Shown here: in pieces, positions 55,715 to 64,000 of the stretch
How the letters are laid out: the number at the start of each line of letters is the position of its first letter
Numbering within the stretch: position 1 is the first letter of the stretch
From: Candidatus Fredericiella danica
GTDB lineage: Bacteria > Chloroflexota > Anaerolineae > Caldilineales > Caldilineaceae
Length of the DNA: 64,000 nt
Assembly: GCA_016713335.1 (NCBI GenBank)
Contig: JADJPH010000101.1
Span: 1 to 64,000 of the forward strand
Direction: 5' to 3'
Notes under the pieces: generated by a model
Database searches by the model: none
Told to the model about the DNA's origin: nothing
Seen by the model: only the letters and a program-made list of their open reading frames with translations
Position numbers and translations under genes: made by a program

Positions 55715-55745
55715 CAGATTTCGCAACCCGGTAGGCGTAAAACAG

Positions 55746-55782
55746 ACAGACCTGGCAGTGATGGCTGCCAGGTCTGTTTTTT
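55746..55782 (+). terminator. Strong intrinsic terminator
   Basis: A perfect 13-base-pair stem (acagacctggcag with ctgccaggtctgt) and a six-base loop, with six Ts. It ends the M20-small-protein transcript. Its strength makes the short upstream gene more credible. Confidence 0.95.
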
Positions 55783-55830
55783 GTTCAGGCTCGCTCCGGC
55801 CATGTCACCGGTCGCGTCCGGGCGAGCGAC

Positions 55831-57363
55831 CTAGTTGCGTTCCATGGGTACATCCAGGATATATGGATCGGTCGCATCCTCGGGGATCCGGTATCCATCG
55901 ACCTGAACCGGCGTATACCCATCGTGCACGACAACAATGCTATAGCTCTGGCCGGGAATGACGCGATTGTCGAGTTGGAAATACCCACCTCGCACGGAGT
56001 CACCACTGGCAAGCATCAGCGCTTCGTCAAAATCGGCGTCAATCCAATCCTGAACGGTGACACCGGTCTTGAGAATGACAATATAGGCGCCGGCAATCGT
56101 CTTGCGGCTATTGTCCGCATCATGCACCACACCCGTGACGTTGACGCCGCCGTCGGCCTGCTGGCCACGACTTGCAACGGTGAAGGCGCCGCGCCGCGAC
56201 TGGCCCGCGCCAGTGCTTAAGACCAGTTCGTAGTCGCCCTCGGGCAATCCATCCGGATGGGAGATGTTGATCCAGGTATTGCCGTCGCCGCCGGCCCACG
56301 TCTGCTGTTTTTCCAGGATGACTTTGCCACCCAACAGCCAACGAGATACCCATTCGGCGCCTTCCGGTAGACCGGTCACATCGAAAAACGCGTAGACCTT
56401 TGTCGTGTCCAGAAACGTATTCCCGGCATTGACCGGCTCATCACTGTCGCCGACGTCGGTGGCAAAGACGATGGGGCCAAATCCACCGTCGCTCGCGGCC
56501 GATGAGGTCGTCCCTGCGCCCGTGGCGGTCTCGGCTGATACGATAGAGTTGGCGCCAAGCACCGCCTCATCAAAAAATTGCAGAGCAAGTTCGCCTGGCC
56601 GGATGAGGCTGATCTTACCCGCAACATCGGACGCCGAGTAGCCGGCCGTGGGGACGCCGACAAACTCGCCCTGGGTGTCAATCGCCAGACCACCGGAATT
56701 GCCCGGATTCACTTCGGTGTCGGTCTTGATCCACTCGTAAACCCCGTCCCCGTTCTCGTCCAGAAAACCGGACACGACGCCTTCGGTGAACGTCACGGTC
56801 GATCCACCCAGCCCGGGAAAGCCGATCACGGCCAACCGATCACCGGGCAGCAATTCCTCACTGTCACCGCGCGGCACGGCCACCAGGCCGAGGTTGCTTG
56901 GCAGCGCTGAGTTACTTTCATCAGCCAATCCCGTGATGCGCAATACAGCCAGGTCCGTTTCCGGGTCGCTCTTCACGATGTGCGCCACATACTTAAAGAT
57001 TGGCAAGCCCCTCACCCCAACGGGGTTCACCGCAATGTAGGCTTTGCCGTCGCGATTGAAGAGTCTGCCTGACTCGGGATCGCCAAGCACATGAAAGTTG
57101 GTCAGGATCAAGCCCTCGCCGGCATCCAGAATCGTCCCACTGCCGGAATCATAGAGATCGCCGTTGTCGTCGGGAACGAGCACATGCACGGTCGCCAGCA
57201 GCGCCTGCTGCAACTTAGGGCGGTCCCACTGCGCACTCGCCGGCAGAACCAGGAACAGAATCAACACCGCAATTGCGCCTGTGGCGGCGCTCGCCCACAG
57301 CGGGCCGCGCGGCAGACGGGTTCGCGCAATGCGCAAAAAGTTCGCGCCATCATGGATTTTCAT
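55831..57363 (-). CDS. Membrane-anchored trypsin-like serine protease (HtrA/S1C-like) with carboxypeptidase-regulatory-like C-terminus
   Basis: 510 residues. An N-terminal membrane segment (ATGAIAVLILFLVLPASA) is followed by a peptidase domain (about 50-260) with His in LTNFHVLGD, Asp in DPETDLAVLRI and Ser in NPGNSGGLAI. All three catalytic residues are intact. No PDZ domain is seen. Residues about 300-400 form a beta domain (GAEWVSRWLLGGKVILEKQ), and the last 80 (VTGVVHDADNSRKTIAGAYI) resemble a carboxypeptidase-regulatory fold. The ATG overlaps the stop of the upstream gene by one base. A surface quality-control or signalling protease is likely. Substrate is unknown. Confidence 0.88.
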   Translation of the reverse strand: MKIHDGANFLRIARTRLPRGPLWASAATGAIAVLILFLVLPASAQWDRPKLQQALLATVHVLVPDDNGDLYDSGSGTILDAGEGLILTNFHVLGDPESGRLFNRDGKAYIAVNPVGVRGLPIFKYVAHIVKSDPETDLAVLRITGLADESNSALPSNLGLVAVPRGDSEELLPGDRLAVIGFPGLGGSTVTFTEGVVSGFLDENGDGVYEWIKTDTEVNPGNSGGLAIDTQGEFVGVPTAGYSASDVAGKISLIRPGELALQFFDEAVLGANSIVSAETATGAGTTSSAASDGGFGPIVFATDVGDSDEPVNAGNTFLDTTKVYAFFDVTGLPEGAEWVSRWLLGGKVILEKQQTWAGGDGNTWINISHPDGLPEGDYELVLSTGAGQSRRGAFTVASRGQQADGGVNVTGVVHDADNSRKTIAGAYIVILKTGVTVQDWIDADFDEALMLASGDSVRGGYFQLDNRVIPGQSYSIVVVHDGYTPVQVDGYRIPEDATDPYILDVPMERN

Positions 57364-58130
57364 CAGTTGCCTCCCTCTTCTGGCGTGGCGTCTGCCTGGT
57401 CGCTGCTGAAAGAACCGGTAGGCGTCGCCTCAGCTGCGGGCGTCGTGGCACGCGGTGCACCGGGCGTGCTTGCCTGGTCAGCAGGTGCCAGGCCCTCTGG
57501 CGCCGGCTCCAACTTCAGACTGTTGAAGATGATCTGAAAGTCACGCTGCTCTTCATCCCACGCTGCAGCATCCGCCGCCACTGTCACCACCGTGACCTGC
57601 CCGTTTCTGGCAAAGATGATGTCTTGCGCCTGCACCACCACCGGAAGCCCCATTGCACCGGCATCGAGCGTAGGATCGGCGATATAAGCATACGTCGTGA
57701 CCAACGCCGGTGAATTGCGATAAACGCGCATTGCCTGCGAATCGAGTTCGCGATATCCCGGCAACGCAGTTGCCTGTTTGATCCCCCGGTCCGCACGTGC
57801 CAGATCCAGCGTCTCGCCATCTCGTTGCGGTCGTGTGTTGACCGCCACCTCGGTGTCAAAAGTGCTTGAACTGCCGGGATTAAAGGCAGCGAATGCCGCC
57901 GAGTCCGACTTCTGTGCCATCCAGCCCACAGGATACGCCAGTTTCGGCAAGTCAGGATTGATCTCAACCGATTTGCTGGCGCTATAGACTTGATTGCGGA
58001 TGCCAAACCCCAACACCAGGGAAAATAGGATCAAACCGGCCACCCACAGATCGTTCCGCCGTTGCTCTCCCGGAGCCGGGGGCGCATTTGTCGGGCTTGG
58101 TTTCATCAGATTGTCCAGCCAGATGCTCAT
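57363..58130 (-). CDS. Membrane-anchored hypothetical protein of the protease operon
   Basis: 255 residues. The start at 58130 is fixed by its 4-base overlap (ATGA) with the PrsW-like gene. A short cytoplasmic Pro-rich segment precedes one membrane helix (LWVAGLILFSLVLGFGI). The outer part (PDLPKLAYPVGWMAQ to DFQIIFNSLKLEP) has a pattern seen in small sensor or PsbP-like domains. The C-terminus is Ala/Pro/Thr-rich (PGAPRATTPAAEATPTG). It lies between a PrsW-like protein and a trypsin-like protease and is coupled to both, so the three likely act as one unit. Function is unknown. Confidence 0.7.
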   Translation of the reverse strand: MSIWLDNLMKPSPTNAPPAPGEQRRNDLWVAGLILFSLVLGFGIRNQVYSASKSVEINPDLPKLAYPVGWMAQKSDSAAFAAFNPGSSSTFDTEVAVNTRPQRDGETLDLARADRGIKQATALPGYRELDSQAMRVYRNSPALVTTYAYIADPTLDAGAMGLPVVVQAQDIIFARNGQVTVVTVAADAAAWDEEQRDFQIIFNSLKLEPAPEGLAPADQASTPGAPRATTPAAEATPTGSFSSDQADATPEEGGN

Positions 58131-59092
58131 GCGGCGCCTCCTGCCGGTTGCTCGGAATTTTCGTCTTGCGCAGTGGCAGCCGCAAGTGGCTCCCAGGCAT
58201 CGCCCGCGGCGTTGAGTTGGGAAACGCGCAGCGTTTCCTCGTTTGACCGCTGAATCAACCACGCCAGAAAACCCAGGATCACCAGGGTAAAAAAGATGGC
58301 TACGAGTAGATCGCGCCAGGCGCTGTCGCCAAACCCGCCGCCCGTCTGATCTAGCACGAACTCATAAATGCCAACCAAAGTCGCCGAGATGGCGACCCCA
58401 AGCGGCAGATAATAGGCCGGCGTCCGCTCAAAGCGAGCTTGCCCAATGAAATAACCAAGCACACCCGAGAAGCTGGCAAAGCCCAACGTCGTGGTGACCA
58501 TCCGGATTGAGCCGATCCCAAGATCGACGCCGCCATGCTGCAACACATACATGAAGTTGGCAATGGTCGCAATGCCCAGACCCGCAGCCACCGCATAGAG
58601 GATGCCATCGATGCGTTCATCAAATTCCGGGTTGCCGGCTAGAACAAAACGCACGGTCAAGTAAACGATCCCCATGCTCAACGCACCGACGACCAGGATG
58701 CCGCCGAGCAATAGCGACCACCAACTCTCGTACAACCACGTATCAAGTTGGAAAAGCAGAACACCGATCGGATAAAAAAGCGCCACCGTCAACAACATGC
58801 CCACGATGAAGACAGTCGCCACCAGCCGTTTCGGCTCAGGTTCACGACTGTCTACGCGGTAGAAAATGACGAGCCATAGCAGTGCCGGCGTCAGACTCAT
58901 GAGAAATCCTAAGACGATCAGCCCTGCATCATTGAGATTCGCGCCCATGTTGGGCAATAACAGATTGAAAATGCCGACGAAGACCAACAATCCAACCAGC
59001 GCCCAAATCGATGACTGCCAGAAGCTTGATCGATTACGGGCGCTACGCTCGATTGCCGATGCATCGGCGGCGTTTGACGCCGTTGCTTGCAC
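58127..59092 (-). CDS. PrsW-family membrane protein, apparently without the catalytic residues
   Basis: A 321-residue polytopic membrane protein. I place the start at the GTG at 59092, directly after gggaggaaatt, not at an earlier GTG. The PrsW fold is recognisable by FYRVDSREPEPKRLVATVF, FDERIDGILYAVAAGLGIA and SGVLGYFIGQARF. In PrsW proteases the intramembrane motifs are EExxK, ENxxY and a His before the final GYxxG. Here the first is lost (FVLAGNPEFDER), the second reads IANFMY (Glu to Ala), and the third reads LGFASFS (His to Phe). So it may be an inactive, scaffolding or sensing paralogue. It is coupled to the downstream anchored protein and protease. Confidence 0.8.
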   Translation of the reverse strand: MQATASNAADASAIERSARNRSSFWQSSIWALVGLLVFVGIFNLLLPNMGANLNDAGLIVLGFLMSLTPALLWLVIFYRVDSREPEPKRLVATVFIVGMLLTVALFYPIGVLLFQLDTWLYESWWSLLLGGILVVGALSMGIVYLTVRFVLAGNPEFDERIDGILYAVAAGLGIATIANFMYVLQHGGVDLGIGSIRMVTTTLGFASFSGVLGYFIGQARFERTPAYYLPLGVAISATLVGIYEFVLDQTGGGFGDSAWRDLLVAIFFTLVILGFLAWLIQRSNEETLRVSQLNAAGDAWEPLAAATAQDENSEQPAGGAA

Positions 59093-59234
59093 AATTTCCT
59101 CCCTCAATACCTGCTGCACAATTCTGCAGACCGATTTGCTTGACAGTGGATCGTAACTCAGAGTAACATTTTTCCCGCCGCCCGGTGTTGTTTCGATTCG
59201 TAGTTTGCCACAATCCTATTAGAAAGCGCCTGTA

Positions 59235-60414
59235 ATGGCTTCCCAGCCCGGCAATTCGCCAGTTCTTGTCTATAATGCCAAAACTTTTGCGCAGATGTTG
59301 CATACGCTACGCCAGCGCACACTGTTGGCGCTCGACACGGAAAGTGACAGCCTATACAGCTATTATCCCAAAGTTTGCCTGATTCAAATATCCGCGTATG
59401 CCTCTGCGCAACCGGAAGGACCCCTAGACGTCGTTGACTATCTGGTGGATCCGCTCCGGCTACCCGATTTGAAGGGCCTGGGCGAGCTACTCGCCACCCC
59501 CGGGATCGAAACTGTCATGCATGCGGCCGAGAACGACATGCTGATTCTTCACCGCAACTACGGTTTTAAGTTCCACTGCGTGTTTGACACGCAATTGGCA
59601 GCGCATCCTGGGCTGGCAACAGGTCGGCCTGGCGGCAATCCTTGAACATCAGTTCGAAATCGTCAGCGACAAACGCATGCAGCGCACCAATTGGGGCAAA
59701 CGTCCGCTGATGCCGCAACAAATCGCCTACGCACAGATGGATACACATTATCTGCTGGCGTTACGTTCGCTCTTGATGGAACAATTGCAAGCCAGAGGCC
59801 GCTGGGAAGAAGCACAGGACGCGTTTGCCCATTTGGTCTCGACTGATTATACACAGCGCATCCCAGAGGAACGAAGCTTCTGGCATATGAAGTCCATACG
59901 CGCAGTCCCGCGTGAACGCATGGCTATCTTGGCGGCGTTGTGGCAATGGCGTGAAGAAGAAGCCCGCCGCCAGAACCGCCCGCCATTCAAAGTCATCAAT
60001 GACGCCGTTCTAGTCGAACTCGCCCAGACAACACCAAAGGAAACGAAACAGCTGTCCACGATTCACGGCCTCAGTGACCTTCAAATCGATCGTTACGGCC
60101 GCGTGCTTCTTCAGACTGTCAGCGACAATTTGAACCGCCCTGCGCCCCAACCGCCAGAATTTGATCAGCGGCCCGACGCTGAACTCGAAAAGCCCGCCAT
60201 TCTCCGCTTTGACATCCTCCGCAAATGGCGCAGTGAGAAAGCACACCAACGTAACGTCGCACCCGATATCGTCTTGACCAACAGCACGCTGCTCGCCATT
60301 GCCCAACGCAACCCCGCAACCGTTGCCGAACTGAGCCTTGTTGCCGATCTCGGCCCCTGGAAGCTGAAAACCTATGGACCAGAAATCCTCGATGCGATCC
60401 TGCCGTATCGATAG
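59235..60414 (+). CDS. Ribonuclease D-like 3'-5' exonuclease with two HRDC domains, with one frame break
   Basis: About 393 residues. The DEDDy nuclease domain has LLALDTESDSLYSYYPKVC (D, E), MHAAENDMLILHRNYG (D) and QIAYAQMDTHYLLALR (Y, D). Two helical HRDC domains (about 210-285 and 315-390) follow, the usual RNase D layout for 3' trimming of tRNA and other RNAs. Near 59604 the dinucleotide gc is contracted, hiding TQLAARILGWQQVGL. The join is unambiguous because both halves belong to the same domain. It is a monocistronic gene with a weak ribosome site. Confidence 0.9.
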
Positions 60415-60425
60415 CGCATTATAAC

Positions 60426-60453
60426 GTATTGCGTATTGCGTATTGCGTATTGC
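60426..60453. repeat. Four copies of GTATTGC
   Basis: A perfect 7-base tandem repeat of four units immediately downstream of the RNase D stop. Similar ATTGCG phrases appear at 43440-43500, suggesting a shared repeat family. Confidence 0.75.
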
Positions 60454-60599
60454 GTGTCTCGAGTAGCGTGCTAATCTATTACCGCTCCTGCAAACAGTGA
60501 CCATCCGCAGGAGAGACGCATACGAGGATACGTGACACGAAACACGAATCACTCCCACGGCGTTACTCTATGGTAGACTTCGCGCCAAGGAGACGAATA

Positions 60600-63486
60600 A
60601 TGACTCATCGCACGCGTGGCACTCTCTGTGTGTGGTTCGTAACGGCTTACGCCGCCCTGTGGATCGCCGGTTGTAGCCCTCCACCTGAGGCCCAAACGCC
60701 CGGGATGCAGGCGACGGTTGTTGCCTTATCAACCGCCAATGCACAACTCGCCACGCAGGTGGCTGCGCTTTCGACCCCGCCGGAGTCGGCGAACCCCGCT
60801 GCGCCAGAAAACACGCCTACCCCGGTCCCTACCGTTGCAGTGTCGACCGCAGCGCCGTTGCTTGCGTCCATTGGGACAGGTCCTCTGCCCCAATGGGTGG
60901 CCGATGTGCCGCTTGCGCCCGCTGAGCAAACCCTTGTTGACCTAAAGATCGACCGTGCCACCAATCACCTGTTCGTCACCGACTCCAGCAATCAACTACA
61001 CGTGCTCGATGCCACCACCTATGCAACCAAACACATCCTGCCGATCGGCGGTATGTTGACGCTCGACGCGCAAAATCACCGGTTGTATGTTGCCCCTGCG
61101 TTCATTTCCGATGACCCGCCGCCACTGATTCACGTCATTGACACGACCACCGGCGCCGAAGTCGGTGCAATCCCAGGCCAGGCCATCAGCGTCGACAGCG
61201 CCCGGAATCGCCTGTTTGTTGGCGAGGACTATGTGTACAACACAGGATCCAGGTCGCCCAGGTGTCCGCATCGTCGACGGCGCAACGCTGCAGCAGACCG
61301 CAGTCTTCACCCAGGCAGGTGCACCACTCTTTAACCCCGTCCGCAACGAACTCCTGATTGTTGCCTACACAGTCTACACGGCCGACCCCGCATCGCTCCG
61401 GGTGACGGGCGATCTATTTCCCGCGTTGACCGACCTGGACCAGGTTGGATTCCTCTGGTGCAACGGCTGTACGTGGGCCGACCATGCTGCGTTTCACCCC
61501 AAAGAGCAGTTGATCTCGATCGATCTTTCCGCACACTGCGCCGGAAAAGGGTGCGGCAACGTTTCGGCCCCCGTCTTCCTTGATGCAGCCACCCTATCGC
61601 AGGTGCCCCCCCAGGTAGCGCCGGAGATGCAAGCCGATTGTGGCAGCAGCAGCGCATTGCTCGGGGCAGTGGATGGCCGTCGCTATCACAACGAAATGTA
61701 TGATCGGTATGTCGTCTTTACCAATCTGCGCGTCGTGGATGAGACAGGCGCGCCCATCACGTGGCGCGATGGGCTGCGCACCGAGTTTATCAACCCGCGC
61801 ACCAACCACGGCTATCTCTATGAAGGCACCGTGCTTGACTTGGCGACGCTCTCACCGATCGGGCAATGGCCCGCCGCCTGCCTCTTCGCCTATGAATCCG
61901 ACACCGGGTTGCTATTCGGTAAACGGGGCGGAAACCTGCGCGTCATCAGCCAGACAGGCGCCGAACCGGCCACACCCCCCACATCTCTGCCGGGCGCACC
62001 GGCGACCCAGGTCGACTATCTCGCTGTCTCGCCGAACTATGCGGTCGACGCCACCCTGCTGGCCGGCACAAGTGATGGCGCCGTGTATCGCTCAACTGAT
62101 GCCGGCGCTGCGTGGGAACAACTGCGTGGCAATCTGCCCCAGCCGGAACCCCTGTCGTACAACCAACTGACGCTCAGAGCCTTCTTCTCCCCAAATTATG
62201 GCGCCGACCGGACGCTCTATGCGACCGGCTACCGGAGCGACTACTGGGGTGAAGGGGTCTGGCGCTCGCAGGATAGCGGCGCCACCTGGGAACCACTCTG
62301 GACAGACCTCCTGTTCTTGCGAGGCCATCGCCTGGACTTCTCGCCGGACTTCGCCCAGAACCAGACGCTGGCGCTCACAGGAGAATTCAACGACTTGCAG
62401 TCAGGCGCTTCAGGCGTCGCGATCCAACAGTCAACCGACGGCGGGCTGCACTGGCAGCCGGTCATCACCGATACACAGGTCACCGTCTACGACACCGTGC
62501 CGGCTGCCGTTGCCTCCATTCTGCCAGGTTACAATGCGCCACTCGAACTCCCGGTGCGCATCGGTGGCTACGGCAACCTGCTCGAATATACCTTTGACGG
62601 AGCAGACTGGATCACGACGACCGTGGCTGCCGAGGAAGGTGACCTGATTACCGGACTCTTCACTGTGCCAACCTACCCAGACAATCCCACGATATATGCT
62701 TTTTCGCACCGGGCCTTATGGCGCACCACGGATGGTGGTCAGACCTGGGCGCGCTGGGCGGATCCACGGCTCGACAACCTCACGTTTGAGCAGGAAATGA
62801 CGGCGATAGCGGTTTCGCCTGTACTTGCGGACAGTCGCTATCAACTCTTCATTGCTTTCCGCACCGGTGAAATCTGGGTGATCGATCCCGCCCGCATGGC
62901 ATGGAACGAATTGCCGGGCGCGACGCCGGCGCCTGTTGCGGATGCGGCGCCTACGGAGACCACCGAACCGGAAGGCGCAGCGGATACAGCACCGCCGGCG
63001 ACCAATGCCGATACCGCGGAACCACCAACGGGGTTCTTCCGACCTGGCGGCATATTTGGTCTCATGTGGGCACGCGAACCCAAGGTGCAGACGGACCTCG
63101 GCTGGGCCACCCAGGAGAACGCGATCGCAGCGGCAGGCGCAGTACAGCGCTTTGAAAATGGCGTCATGGTCTGGCGCGGCGACGCCAACGCAATTTACAT
63201 CTTTAGCAACGATGGCACGTGGCAACGCGTTGACGACACATTCAAAGAGGGCGATCCCGAAAAGGATTTTTCGCTCGAATCACCGCAAGGCAAACGCCAG
63301 CCGGAACGTGGTTTTGGAAAAATCTGGCGGTCACAGCCCGAAGTGCGCGAGAAACTTGGCTGGGCAATCGAGAAGGAAAGCGCAAAGAACCTGAGCATCC
63401 AGCCATTTGAACGTGGCATCATGATGGACGCCGGAGGCTCGCTCTTCGTGATGCCGGGCAGCGAAGAACGTGGAACGTGGTACTAA
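60600..63486 (+). CDS. Large beta-propeller lipoprotein with LGFP-like C-terminal repeats, with one frame break
   Basis: About 961 residues. The start at 60600 follows aaggagacgaata. The signal peptide ends in a lipobox (LWIAGCSPPP). A Pro/Thr/Ala linker precedes a propeller (about 95-650) with YncE-like blades (NHLFVTDSSNQLHVLDATTY) and BNR or sortilin-like motifs (STDAGAAWEQL, SQDSGATWEPL, STDGGLHWQPV, TTDGGQTWARW). After another Pro/Ala/Thr linker come two LGFP-like units (WAREPKVQTDLGWATQENA and WRSQPEVREKLGWAIEKES). The frame slips near 61260 (one extra or two missing bases). It is anchored outside the membrane. Cell-wall or glycan binding is suggested by the C-terminal repeats; the ligand is unknown. 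Confidence 0.82.
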
Positions 63487-63746
63487 CGGCGATTCTGGTC
63501 TATTCAACCAATTTATGCGCCGACTGTGCGCGCGTCAAGCACCTCCTGAGCCGCTTTAGCGCGCCGTATATCGAACACAATATCTTGTTGGATGAGGACG
63601 CCTACGATGATCTACTGCGCCTCAGCCCGAGCGGACCACGCGTCCCGACCCTGATCATGCCGGACGGGACCATGCTGATCGAGCCGGACAACGCAACGCT
63701 CTATGCCTGCCTCGCCGGCAATGGCAACTTGCCAGAACTTGACTAG
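63477..63746 (+). CDS. Glutaredoxin-like thioredoxin-fold protein
   Basis: An 89-residue protein beginning with GTG, overlapping the previous gene by 10 bases. The redox motif is NLCADCARVK in the N-terminal beta-strand-helix position, and the cis-Pro loop is GPRVPTLIM. A glutaredoxin-like partner for thiol exchange is the obvious reading. It is cytoplasmic (no signal). The tail is acidic. Its stop overlaps that of the convergent epimerase. Confidence 0.75.
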   Translation: MVLTAILVYSTNLCADCARVKHLLSRFSAPYIEHNILLDEDAYDDLLRLSPSGPRVPTLIMPDGTMLIEPDNATLYACLAGNGNLPELD

Positions 63747-64000
63747 CCGCCGGCCGGCTCACTGCGCAGCCATGCTACCTCGGCGCGCAAGCCGTCGACC
63801 AGGCGTGTCTGCGGGTCGTAGCCAAGTTGTTCGCGTGCCTTCGTAATATCGGCGGCGGTCCGCCGCTGATCGCCGGGGCGTTGCGGGCCATATTGGATGC
63901 GCGCCGGCGACCCCGTGATCTCTTGCAACATCTCCAAGACCTGATTCACATCCACTTGCTCGCCGCCACCGATATTAAAGATCTGCCCGCTACTCACTTC
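63743..64000 (-). CDS. NAD-dependent sugar-nucleotide epimerase/dehydratase (extended SDR), C-terminal part, cut at the window end
   Basis: The final 85 or so residues of an extended SDR enzyme such as UDP-glucose 4-epimerase or a GDP-mannose dehydratase-like enzyme. The segment QIFNIGGGEQVDVNQVLEM is the conserved substrate-binding strand. The later RPGDQRRTAADITKAREQLGYDP and the C-terminal helix (LVDGLRAEVAWL) are typical. The frame is open through the window edge, so the Rossmann and catalytic YxxxK parts are outside. Substrate cannot be told. Confidence 0.85.
   Translation of the reverse strand, partial: EVSSGQIFNIGGGEQVDVNQVLEMLQEITGSPARIQYGPQRPGDQRRTAADITKAREQLGYDPQTRLVDGLRAEVAWLRSEPAGG

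Noticed and set aside
1..63486. Treating the many broken genes as pseudogenes
   Set aside because: The breaks are isolated, mostly single-base in homopolymers, and both flanks retain full family motifs. Real decay would show stops and loss of motifs.

Overview
This 64 kb window reads as one chromosomal stretch of a GC-rich environmental bacterium, most likely a member of the Chloroflexota (Anaerolineae/Caldilinea-like). That placement is inferred from the mix of fused alpha/beta 2-oxoacid dehydrogenase E1, a CHAT-TPR protein, many ABC sugar operons, CcmF-type cytochrome maturation with a very large set of multihaem cytochromes, and Asp- or Pro/Thr-rich secreted proteins. I see no rRNA, tRNA, insertion sequence, phage gene or CRISPR array. 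More than twenty single- or double-base frame breaks fall inside otherwise well conserved genes, mostly in short homopolymers, so this looks like an incompletely polished long-read assembly. I annotate such genes as whole genes and give the break.

Layout. (1) 1-8743, plus strand: a sugar or polyol catabolic operon. It holds an RbsA/RbsC-type ABC importer (cut at the window edge), a TIM-barrel sugar isomerase/epimerase, a SIS-domain isomerase, an FGGY kinase, a zinc-dependent polyol dehydrogenase, a second FGGY kinase and a mutarotase-like protein. (2) 8749-16295: a PAS-only sensor on the minus strand, then a divergent DeoR regulator, a NagD-like HAD phosphatase, and E2 plus fused E1 of a 2-oxoacid dehydrogenase complex. 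(3) 16682-18581: a secreted protein and a DrrA-like ABC ATPase. (4) 18740-26349: ECF sigma factor, zinc-finger anti-sigma factor, a large TPR-CHAT caspase-like protein, a secreted subtilase with a DUF5666-like domain, and a secreted protein built of about 30 copies of a 9-residue Asp/Asn/Gly repeat ending in another DUF5666-like domain. This is the best candidate for an undescribed stress or proteolysis module. (5) 26729-29486: a conserved two-gene unit ending in an RDD membrane protein with a histone-H1-like tail.

(6) 29592-36600, minus strand: a LacI-controlled glycoside operon (regulator, solute-binding lipoprotein, two permeases, GH3 glycosidase) with a textbook promoter and operator. (7) 36600-37090: a GC-rich field of REP-like repeats. 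(8) 37100-54111, minus strand: a 17 kb respiratory or extracellular electron-transfer island. Transcribed from high to low coordinates it encodes a dihaem membrane cytochrome, an octahaem lipoprotein with a collagen-like stalk, a 13-haem cytochrome on a repetitive Glu/Ala/Thr/Pro stalk, a NapC-like membrane cytochrome with 9 haem motifs, a 15-haem membrane-anchored cytochrome, a di-haem-b type membrane protein and a 10-haem cytochrome made by internal duplication. The haem-ligation genes ccmH, ccmG, ccmF and a CcmI-like zinc-ribbon protein follow. About 57 c-haem motifs are encoded in total.

(9) 54313-55714, plus strand: an M20 peptidase and a 66-residue Trp-rich small protein ending at a strong terminator. 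(10) 55831-59092, minus strand: a translationally coupled trio of a PrsW-like membrane protein that appears to have lost its catalytic residues, a membrane-anchored protein and a trypsin-like HtrA-type protease. (11) 59235-63746, plus strand: RNase D, a large beta-propeller lipoprotein and a glutaredoxin-like protein. The window ends inside an NAD-dependent sugar epimerase on the minus strand.
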